Below, piece by piece: positions 17,016 through 29,000 of a stretch of DNA of 48,513 nt. How positions within the stretch are numbered: position 1 is the stretch's first letter; each line of letters begins with the position of its first letter. Source of the DNA: Hafnia alvei (lineage in GTDB: Bacteria; Pseudomonadota; Gammaproteobacteria; Enterobacterales; Enterobacteriaceae); assembly GCF_900095695.1 (NCBI RefSeq), contig NZ_FMIQ01000051.1, forward strand, positions 1 through 48,513, read 5' to 3'. Under the pieces are notes generated by a model. That model searched no databases. It saw only the letters and a program-made list of their open reading frames with translations, and was not told where the DNA came from. A program made the position numbers and the translations under genes.

Positions 17016-20000
17016 ATGGCACAGTCAAATTTATCTTCTGGCGTATCTGCTGGTTCAGGAAGCGTTGATATTGTTACTCGTTCCAATGGGAAACAAATTG
17101 CTCAGTATGCTCAAGGAAATCGAGTAGTGACGTTGACAGAGTCTAGCGTGGTGAAAATCCACGGTGACTCTTCCTTAGTGGCCAGCTATGAGCGGCAGGG
17201 CAATGATTTGATTGTCCACATGAAAGATGGATCGACCGTGCGCTATCAACGCTTTTTCTTTCTCGATGAGCACGGTGAGCACAGCGAACTCGTTTTCGAC
17301 GATGGCAAAACGACACACCATGCCATTTTCCCATTTGCAGACATGGCAGGTTCTTCTACCGCGCAAACAGTGATCCCGACTTATGAGACGCTGGGTGACG
17401 GGATCACGACGTTAGTTGGGCATGATGGTATCTCTGCTGGCGTGATTGGCGGAGTTCTCGGGGCATTAGCTATCGGCGGCGGTATTGCACTGGCCGCAGG
17501 TGGGGGAGGCGGAGGGCATGGAGACAGCAGCTCAGGAAATGGAAATGGTGGAAATGGCAATGGAAATGGCAATGGCAATGGCAATGGCAACGGCGGCAAT
17601 GGTAATGGCAATGGAGGAACAACCAATCCAACCTTAAAAGTGAACGCCTTTGCGGGCGATAACGTGCTTAACCACAACGAAAGCTTAGCCAATCAAGTGC
17701 TAAGCGGCAGCACCACGGCCTCGAATGCGGGGCGCACGGTGACGATCACCCTTGGCGGGAAAACTTACATTGGCATTGTGGGCAAAGATGGGAGTTGGAG
17801 TATCAATATTCCAACCGCCGATTTGCAGGCTCTGCCGCAGGGTAGCCTGAATATTAGCGCCACCTTGACCAACAGTGCAGGCCACAGCACCACGACCAAG
17901 CTGGTGGTTAACGTCAAAACGGCGCTGCCTGATCTCACCCTCAATGCGTTTGCGGGCGATAATATCCTGAACCAGCAGGAGAGCACGGTCACTCAGAGCC
18001 TGAGTGGGAAAACCAGCGCGTCTAACGCCGGCCAAAAAGTCACGCTCACCCTAAACGGGAAAACCTATTCCGCCGTGGTTGGGGCAGACGGCACGTGGAG
18101 TATTGGTGTCAGCAGCGGTGATCTACAGCACCTGTCGCAGGGCAAGAATACGTTATCGGTCTCCATCACCGATAAATACGGCAACACCAACACCAAGACC
18201 GAGCAGTTCAATGTCGACACCACATTGACGGGAAATCCAACCCTAAAAGTGAACGCTTTTGCGGGCGATAACATTCTTAACCACAACGAAAGCTTAGCCA
18301 GCCAAGTGTTAAGCGGCAGCACCACGGCCTCGAATGCGGGGCGCACGGTGACGATCACCCTTGGTGGTAAAACCTACACTGGGATCGTGGGCAAAGATGG
18401 GAATTGGAGTATCAATATTCCAACCGCTGATTTGCAGACGTTGCCACAGGGCAGTCTGAATATCAGCGCCAGCTTGACCAACAGCGCAGGCCACAGCACC
18501 ACCACGCAGCTGGTGGTCAACGTCAAAACGGCACTGCCGGATTTAACGCTCAATGCCTTTGCGGGCGACAATGTTCTGAGCAAGCTAGAGAGTACGCTAA
18601 CTCAGAGCCTGAGCGGGAAAACCAGCGCAGATAATGCCGGCCAAAAAGTTACGCTCACGTTAAACGGGAAAAGCTACACGGCGGTGGTCGGGGCTGATGG
18701 TACGTGGAGCATTGGCGTCACCAGCGGGGATCTACAGCATCTGCCGCAGGGTCAGAACAATCTATTGGTTTCTATTACCGATAAATATGGCAACACCAGC
18801 ACCAAGACTGAACAGTTTGATGTAAAAACCACTACGCCAGCGATCAGCGTTGCACAATTCGCCGGTGATGACACCTTGAGCGGCGCGGAGGCAAAAACTG
18901 CCCAAGTACTCAGCGGAAGCACGCTCAACGTTGAAGCCGGGCGCGTGGTCACCATCAAACTCGACAATGGCAAAACCTATCTCGCCACCGTGCAATCTGA
19001 TGGCTCTTGGAAAGTCACAATTCCTTCTAGTGATTTAAGTTCGCTGTCGGTGGGTAACCATAGTTTTAGCGTTAGCGTTACCGATTTGGCGAATCAAACG
19101 GCGAATAGTAGCCATAGCTTTAAAGCCTCGGGTGACAACTCATCCATCGCTATTTCCATTGTTTCTAGCGACGATTACTTAAGCGCCAGCGAGGCACAGC
19201 AGCCGCTGGCAATCAACGGTACTACCGTGGGTGTCAGCGCTGGAGCCCATGTCACGGTGCTTCTCAACGGTAAAACCTATGGTGCCACGGTCGGTATCGC
19301 TGGGAATTGGACCGTCAGTGTACCGCCAGCCGATCTCGCGCTGCTGGCTGATGGTGCCACCAAGATAACGGCGTCGGTGACGGATTCACTGGGCAAGGTG
19401 GTTTCTAGCCAACATACGCTCAACGTGTTGACGCATGAGTTACCTGCGCCAACCATTGATACGCCGTTCACCGACGGTATTTTGAATTTGCAGGAGTCGG
19501 GCAAGGTTCAGACTCTGAACGGAACTTCAGGCATCCACGGGGCGCAAACGGTGACGATCACCCTTGGGGGGAAAGTCTATAACGCCGTCGTTGATGCGCA
19601 AGGTAATTGGCAAGTATCGGTTCCGGTCAGCGATTTGCACGGTTTCCCGCAGGGCTCGCTGTCGTATCAAGTATCTGCCACCGATGTGGCAGGCAACAAT
19701 GGCAAGATAAACGGCAGCTTTAGCGTTGATACCATTGCGCCGCAATTGTCGATTGGCGTATTCGCGGGTGATGATGTGCTCAATGCCAGCGAACAAAAAA
19801 CAGTACAGGCCGTGTCAGGAACAGCCTCTGTTTCTGAACAAGGCAAACTGGTCGATGTGCTGATCAACGGTAAGCATTACAGCGCCACCGTAGGGGCTGA
19901 TGGCCGCTGGAGCGTTAACGTTCCGGCCAACGATCTCGCGCCGCTGACCAATGGTAATCACACGATTACCGCTACGCTGACCGACAGCGCGGGCAATAGC

Positions 20001-23000
20001 ACCAGCAGCAGCCATAGTTTCGTGGTGAAAAATCTTCTGCCAACGGTAACCGTTTCCACCTTTGCCGGTGACGGCACGCTGGATAACAGCGAGGCCCAAA
20101 CCGCTCAGGTGCTCAAAGGCACCACCACCAATGCCGAAACCGGCAGCACGATTACGGTAACGCTCAACGGGCAAACCTACACCACGCATGTGCTCTCCAA
20201 CGGCTCGTGGAGCCTGACGATCCCATCCGCCGATCTGGAAAAATTACCTGAAGGTCTTGCCAATGGTAATGTCAGCGTTACCGACTTGGCGGGACAAACC
20301 GTTAACGGCAAATTCAGTTTCAACGTTGATACTGATACTTCGCACGGCAGTATTGCGATTTCGATTATTGCCGGCGATGACTATCTCAACGTTGCCGAAA
20401 GCAATGGCTCACTCAATATTACCGGCACCACGACTAACGTGAGTGCTGGCAGCTCCGTTAGCGTCTTGCTAAATGGCAAAAACTATCAGGCGACCGTCGG
20501 TGCGGATGGACGTTGGCAGGCTTCGGTCAGCAGCGTTGACCTAAAAGCGCTGCAAGATGGCGTCGCCACCGTAACCGCCACCGTGAAAGACAAAGAAGGT
20601 AATTCGGTCAGTGCAACGCACGATCTCAACGTGCTCACGCATACCTTGCCAAACCCAACGATCAATGTGCCGTTTGGTGATGGCGTGCTTAACGCCAGCG
20701 AAGCACAGAGCGCACAAACGATTACGGGTAAAACGGGGATCACGGGCGCAGGACAAACCATCACTCTGAATTTAAATGGCCATGACTATACCGGCACAGT
20801 TGATGCGAATGGTAACTGGAAAGTGGTGGTTCCTCAGGCCGATTTGCAGGCGCTGCAAAATGGTAATCAGGTCATCAAGGTGACCGCTGGCGATATTGCC
20901 GGTAACCAGATTGGAGGCTCGCTCACCGCATCGGTCGATACCGTTGCGCCGGTGATTACCATTAACAATTTTGCTGGCGATAATCGCCTGAACATTCAGG
21001 AAGCTACGCAGGCACAAACGCTGTCTGGCACCGCGGTTGGGGCCGAAGCGGGCCAAAAAGTGACCATTGTTCTGAATGGCAAAACCTATACCGCTACGGT
21101 AGACGCAAGTGGTAACTGGACAACCTCGATTCCTTCCACTGATTTAAAAGCGCTGAGCAATGGTGATACCACCATCAGCGTGAGCGTGACAGATAAAGCC
21201 GGTAACGGGGCGAGCCTACAAGAAACTATTTTGGTTGACTCCGATCCAAAATTTGCGCCGCTGCTCAGCGTTAACGTGTTTGCAGGCAATGACGTGCTGG
21301 ATGGCACTGAACGACAGAATCTGCAAACGGTCACCGGTAAAGCCATGTACGTGGAAGCGGGTCAGGTGGTGACGGTGACCATTGGCGGTAGCAGCTATAC
21401 CGGCACGGTCAAGGCTGATGGGAGTTGGTCGGTCAATATTCCGGCGGGTGCATTAAGCGGTTTAAACAACGGTAGCTATACGCTCGATGTTAAAGTCAGC
21501 GATGTGAGCGGCAACAGTGCGCAGGCCAGCCATGATTTCACGGTTAATACCACCGCTAGCGCCTTAACCGTATCGCCGCTCACCGGCGACAACCTGGTTA
21601 ACTCAGCCGAAGTGGCTTCAGGGCTGGTGGTTAACGGAACCTCCGTTAATATTCCGGTTGGTGGGAAAATAGAAGTTACCCTCAACGGGGTCACCTATAA
21701 CACCACCATTCAGGCCGGTGGCGTGTGGAGCGTAACCGTGCCTGCCGCTGCCGCCAAGGCGATCCCTGATGGCACCGCCACGCTGACGGTCTCTGGATTA
21801 GATAACGCCGGGAACCCTGTCACCTCCAGTCAGAACTTTGAAATTATTACCCATACTGCTCCGCATCCAACCTTAAATGCGCCGTTTGGCGATGGTTATT
21901 TGAATGCCGCAGAGGCTGGCAGTAACCAACAGCTGAGTGGAACAACGGGCGTAGCGGGCGCAGGCCAGCAGGTAACGGTTAACTTTGGCGGTAAAAACTA
22001 TACCGCCACGGTTGACGCTCAGGGCAACTGGACGGTGAATATTCCAAGCGGTGATTTCACCAATCTGAAGGATGGCCCACAGACGATTACCGTGACGGCA
22101 ACCGACGCGGTGGGTAACAGCAATAACATCAGCGGCAGCGCCCAGATCGATAAAACATTGCCGGTGCTGACTATTGATCCGATCACCGGCGACAACGTAA
22201 TTAACGCCGCAGAATCGCACAGCCCGATTGTGATTTCAGGCACCGCGCCGGTTGGCGACAGCGGCCAGACCGTGGTTGTCAAAGTGGTAGTCAACGGCGC
22301 GACCTACACCGCCAATGTTAATCCAGACGGTACTTGGAGCCTCACACTCCCTGCCGGGGCGCTTAACGGCGTGAGCGATGGCAATATCTTGTTCAACGCC
22401 TCACTCACCGATGCCGCAGGCAATACCGGCAGCATCAACCAAGTGGTTAAATTGGATGCCTCGGCGGCGAACCAGCCCACCATTCACATTGGCACTGTTT
22501 CTGGCGATGACTATATCAACGCCACCGAGATTAACGCTCCGCTGACGATTTCGGGTACGTCAACCAACGTTGAAGCGAACCAAATCGTCACGATTACGCT
22601 CAACGGAAAAACCTACACCACCACGGTGAATGCGGACGGCAGCTGGAGCTATAACGTCCCTATCGCTGATGTTAAACAGCTGCCTGACGGCATTGATGGC
22701 ATCAACGTATCGGTGAGCGATACCAGCGGTAACCCCGCAACGGATTCTCACAATGTGACCGTTATTGCGCAGCCTGCTGATTTGCCGACGATTCACGTGA
22801 ATACCGTAGCCGGTGATAACGTGATTAACGCCAAAGAAGCGCAAAGCGACCTGCAAATTACCGGTACCACAACGCATGTCACTAATGGACAAACGGTCAC
22901 CGTTACCTTGGGTGGCAAAACCTATACCGGCAGCGTAGACGCCAACGGGCTGTGGAGCGTTACGGTTCCTGCTGCTGACGTACAAAAACTGGATCAGGGA

Positions 23001-26000
23001 TCGCAAAACATCGTTGCCAATGTGAACGACGTGGCGAAAAACCCAGCCAGCGATACCCACGCTGTACAGGTAGACACTCAGGCACCATTACTGAGCATCG
23101 ATCTGTTCGTCACGGATAACGTGCTGAACTACGCTGAAGCGTTGGTTTCGCAGATATTAAGTGGCAAAACCGACGCGGGCCAAACGGTCAGCGTCACTAT
23201 CAACAATAAAACGGTGCAGGTAACCGCTGACGGCAACGGCATCTGGAAACTGACGGTTTCAGCCGGCGATCTCCAGGCGCTACCGGATGGCACTAATACC
23301 ATCACGGTGACGGCAACCGATAGCGCAGGCAACACCACCAGCAAAGATCTGTCTTTGAACGTTGGCACACATCTACTGCCGACCCTCACGCTAGATACGC
23401 CGTTTGTTGATGGCATTCTGAGCATTGCGGAATCGGCGGCGGGCGGCGTGCTAACCGGCACCTCGACGCACTTGCTGCAAGGTACGCAGATCACTATCAC
23501 TATCGGCAGTGGTGTTAACAGCGTGCAGATTATCGGTAGCGTGGGACTCAACGGTATCTGGTCGATTCCGGTCTCTGGTCACCTGCTCGATACGTTGCTG
23601 GATGGTAAAGCAGCGATCAACGTCACGGCTACCGATATCTACGGCAACGTTGGCAGTGCGACGGGGCAGTTGGATGTCTTAACGCACCTTGAACCGACGG
23701 CGACGCTGACGCTGCCGCTGTTTGGTGACAATGTGCTGAACAATGCTGAAGCGCTGCTGGGGCAAACGCTGACCGGTAATTCAGGTCTGCTGGGTGCCGG
23801 GCAAACGGTGTACATCACGTTGGATGGCAACAAATACGTGGGCGCCGTGGACGTGAACGGTAATTGGACGGTGCAGCTGCCGTCTAACGTGCTCGGTGCG
23901 CTGAGCGATACCTCTCATACCCTGAGCGTGACGCTAACGGATCGCGCAGGAAATACTGAAACCAGCAGCTCCGCAAACTTTACCGCTAAAGTGACGCTGC
24001 CGATCCCAACCTTAGATACACCGTTCGGCGACGGCATTTTGAACTTTGTGGATTCACAAACGGCGACCTCCCTGCATGGTTTGTCAGGGTTAACCACCAA
24101 CGTGGGCGTGAGCGTTATCGTGAACATCAACGGTACGCCGGTAAACGCTATTGTGAATCCTAACGGCAGTTGGACGCTGCCGCTAGACGTTGGCACCCTA
24201 CAGGGGCTGCCAGATGGTACTTGGTCACTATCGGTGACCGTGAAAGACGCGGCGGGTAACGTGGTGACCTCACCGACGCAAACCGCCGAGGTTCTGACTC
24301 ACGTGGTGCCGCTGCCAACCATTAACCTGCCGTTTGGTGATGGCCTGCTGAGTATTGCCGAAGCGGGTACGTCGCAAACTCTGACGGGGAGCACGGGTAT
24401 TACCGGCGCCGGGCAGATTGTTAAAGTCACCGTGGGTGGGCAAATTCTGGATGCTCTGGTGACGGATGATGGCAAGTGGACGCTGTCGGTGCCATCAAAC
24501 GTGTTAGTTACCGTAGGCAATGGTTCTAAGCTGATTCACGTTGAGGTGACCGATCATGCAGGCAACGTTGGCTCGATAGATGGCAGCTACATCGCCAGCT
24601 TAACGCCACCTAACCCAACTATTGGCACGTTGTTTAACGATGGTCTTCTGAATATCGGTGAGGCTAATGACACGCTGACTCTGAAGGGAACAACGGGTTC
24701 TAGTGGCCTAAACCAACAGGTTAAGTTGAGCATTGATATCGGCGGCACCATCTATACCGGCGTGGTCGATGCTAGCGGTAACTGGACGATTACGTTGCCG
24801 CCGAAAGCCCTATTGGGTATCGGCAACGGTGACCACCAAATTACGCTGACCGCGCAAGACGCAGCGGGTAACTCAACCACCATCACGCCAGCGCCGACGT
24901 TTACCGCTTATCTGACGCCGCCAAGCGTGACGTTGGATACGCCGTTTGGCGACGGTGCACTGAGCATCAGCGAGAGCGGAATTACGCAAACGCTGCATGG
25001 CTCGTTAACGTTGAATAATTCAACGGTTGCCGGTTCGGTTGTCACCGTCACCATCAACAACCACGACTTTACCGCCACGATAAATCCGGGCGGTACGTCA
25101 TGGACCCTAGATTTACAGCCGGGGGATATGACGGCGATAAATCTGGGCAGCGGCCTGCAAGATATTAAGGTGACCGTAACCGACGTAGGGTTAAACACTA
25201 ACTCCTCGACCGGGCAGGCGCTGATTGCGCTGACGCCGCCGACGATTACGGTGAATACTAACTTTATTACCGACGGCGTGATCGACTATGCCGACCTGCA
25301 TGCTTCGCAGACTATTTCCGGCGGATCAACCGGGCTATCAGTAGGGCAGTCCATCACGGTCAACATTGGTGGAAAACCATTTACGACTACGGTAAACGGC
25401 GACGGCTCATGGAGCTATACGCTGAAAATTACTGATTTGGTGGATATCCCGAACGGTTCTCTGGTCGTTACGGCCACCGATGCGGCGGGTAACCCAGCGG
25501 AATCACTGCCAACCATCTACGTCGTCAACCCTCTGGCAGCGGTGCCGGTGCTGACGATTGACCCAATTAGCGTGGACAATCTGCTAGGAAGCAGCGACCT
25601 CGCGTCAGGCACGGTGATTGTCAGCGGTCACTCTTCGGGTCTAAGCCCTCTGAGTACGCTTCAGGTGACGATCAGTGGCACACCTCCTTTCAGCATCCCG
25701 GTAGTTATCGGTGTCGATGGGTCGTGGCAGATAACGGCTCCCGGCTCTGTGTTCTCTGAGGGAGACCACACCATTACGGCGAACGTAACATTGGGGTTAC
25801 CGCTACTGACGGCAAATCTGGATGTCACGGTCGATCTCACCGCGCCAACGCTGACTATTGATGCTTTTGCGGGCAATAATATTCTGAACGCCTCTGAGGC
25901 GGCGGTGCCGCAAACGCTCAGCGGTACGGCGAGCGTGACGGAAATTGGCCAGAACGTACAGATAACGCTCAACAACAAAACCTACAGCGCCGCCGTTGTT

Positions 26001-29000
26001 ACCGATGGTGCAGGCGGTGCCAAATGGTCAGTGATTATTCCAGTTACTGATATGGCCGCGCTTGGGCAGAGCAGCCCAATAATTGTCGCGACGCTGGCGG
26101 ATAAAGCAGGCAACAGCGTTGAGGTTGACCGTCCAATTCTGGTTGATACCACGATCCCGTTAGTCAGCATTAACCCGCTCAGCATTGGCGGCGTAATTAA
26201 CAGTTTGCTCAACACTGTCAATATCGGCGCGGGGATCTTGCTGAATGGTTCGGCGGAGCCGAACAGCAGCGTCACGATTAAAGTGGGCACGTTGGCTGGC
26301 GTGACCGTACAGACCGACAACGACGGTAAATGGTCGTTAAACGTTGCTAAGGTAGATCTGCAAGGCCTCACCGATGGGCCGCAGGTGATTACCGTTACCA
26401 GCACCGACAGCGCGGGCAACGTGAGCGTTCCAGTCAACGTGGGCTTGAACGTGGCGTTAAATCCGGGCCTTGGCGATACGCTCAATACGCTGATTGGTGG
26501 CGATGGCGTGCTGAACCTGGCGGAGTCGCTGCTGACGCAAACCCTGACGGGGACCGTGAGCGGCAACTATACCGGTGCAACCGTGTCGGCCACGATCCTC
26601 GGGCAGACATACACGGTTAGCGTGGGCAACAACGGTAAATGGAGTATCAATATCGACCCAAGCCGTTGGCTACTCGCGACCGGCAAAACCTTGGACTTCG
26701 ATCTGGTGCTGACTGATGCCAACGGCAATATTGTGCATACGCCGGTGCATGTGGACTTGGCGCTGACCGATCTACCGCTGATTCAAAACGTGGTTGCGAT
26801 AGGTGATGGCTTCCTGAACCAATTGGAAAGTACCGCAAACAATGTGGTTACAGGGACAATTGGCAATATGGTCACCGGTACCACGGTTGCCGTACAGCTG
26901 GGGATTGGTACCTACCAAGCAACGGTCAACGCCAACGGCACGTGGAGTGCCACCATTCCGCAAAATGTCTTGGCAGGCTTGCAAGACGGCTCGGTAAAAG
27001 TGGTGATTATCGCCACCGATCCAGCGGGCAACGTGGTGACCAGCAGCACCAACCTGAACGTGATTACCCATAACCTGCCAACGGTGGTGCTGGATCCGCT
27101 GTTTGGCGACGGCGTGCTGTCATTAACCGAAGCGCTGGCTGGCGGTCTGACGATCGGCGGCTCGACCAGCGGCATGGTAGGACAAACGCTGAAGGTGTTG
27201 ATTGGCGGCTCTCAGGTAGCGACGGCGGTAGTTGGCGCCAACGGCAAGTGGAGCATTGCCGTCACGCCGCAAATCCTCGACATTCTTGAGGGTGTGGTTG
27301 GTGGCAACGTCACGGTTGAGGTGAAAGGCAATGATATTGCCGGTAACCCGGTTGACCAGAGCGTTGGGCTTAAACTTGACCTAACACCACCCGTTCTCAG
27401 CGGCATTTCCCTGTTCGGTGATGGTTTGTTAAACGCGGTAGATGCGACGACTAACCAGCTAATTACCGGTACGGCGACCGGTGCGCCACAGGATTCAACG
27501 GTGAACGTACTGATCGGTGGCAAAACCTTTACGGGTGTGACGCTAGCCAATGGCACATTCAGCATTGCGTTAACGCCTGCCAATCTCGCTCAACTGCCCG
27601 ATGGTAGCCTGACGGCAACGGTTACCGTGACCACGCCAAGCGGCAATACGTCATCGGCCACGGCCGGCGTGAAAGTAGGGCTAACCAATCTACCAACCAT
27701 CACGCTCGATCCGTTGTTAAGCGGCGACGGGTTCCTCAACAAAGCGGAATCGCTGGTGGATCAAGTCATCAGCGGCAAAGTGACAAACCTGACTTCTGGT
27801 ACGGTGAACATCACGGTTAACGGTACGCCGTTAACGGCGACGATCAACCCGAACGGAACGTGGAGCGCTACGCTGAAGGCAGGATTGCTGAGCGGATTAC
27901 CTGATGGACCGTTGAATATCAACGTGAGCGTGACCGACGCGGTGGGCAACACCAGCTCGTTGCCGACGATACTGACCACGCTGACTCACAACTTGCCGAC
28001 CATTACGTTGGGTAGCCTGTTTGGTGACTCTGTGCTGAGCGTCGGTGATTTGCTGACGTCGCAGCTGATTAGCGGTACTACCACGAATTTGGCCGGTGGT
28101 TCGCTCACGCTAACGCTGGGCAGCAAAACCTACACGGTGCCGGTGGGCAGCGGCGGGGCATGGAGCCTGTCTGTATCGCCATTGGATCTTAAAGCGCTGC
28201 TGGATGGGAGCTTAACGGTTGGAGTCACGGCGAAGGATGCGGCGGGTAACCCTGCGAGCGCCAACGGCATATTGTCGGTGGTTACGCATGCTCTGCCAAC
28301 GCTGACTATCGGCAGCGTTTTTGGCGACGGTGGCCTGAATATCACTGATTTAGCCAGCGCACAGGTGATTAGCGGTACCAGTACCAATGCGCAAGGCTCT
28401 CAGCTGACCGTAACATTGGGCGGTAAATCTTATCTAACGACGGTAGGGAATGACGGTTCATGGAGCATTAACGTTCCGAAAACCGATTTGTCACTGTTGG
28501 GCGATGGCAGTTTAGGCGTCAACGTGTCGTTGACTAACCCGATCGGCAATACGGTCAGTGCGGGTGGTTCACTCAACGTGATCACCCACCAGCCAACCGT
28601 GGGCATTACGAGCGGCATATTCGGTGACGGTATTTTGAATATCGCCGAGTCCGGCGTTTCACAGCTGCTTACCGGTACGGTAACGAGCGCGTTGCCGGGT
28701 GCCAAAGTGGTGGTGACAGTCGGTACCATAGACTATCAGGCCACGGTGAATGCGAACGGCACGTGGTCGCTCAATCTAACCTCAACTCAGCTGAAATTGC
28801 TGACCGATGGTCCATTGCACATCGGCGTGAAAGTCACCGACGTGGTAGGCAACACCAACAGCACCGGCGTTGATGTGGGGGTCAAGCTAGCTCAACCGCT
28901 GCTGGGACTCAACATTGTGACTCTGCCACCGTTAACCGACCTGTTGTTTGGCGGCAAACTGTTGGTGATCACAGGAACCTCCCAGAATCTGCAGAATGGC

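Noticed and set aside
17535-17617. CRISPR-like array
   Set aside because: The units are 6 bases with no spacers and lie in frame inside the adhesin gene, coding for Gly-Asn.
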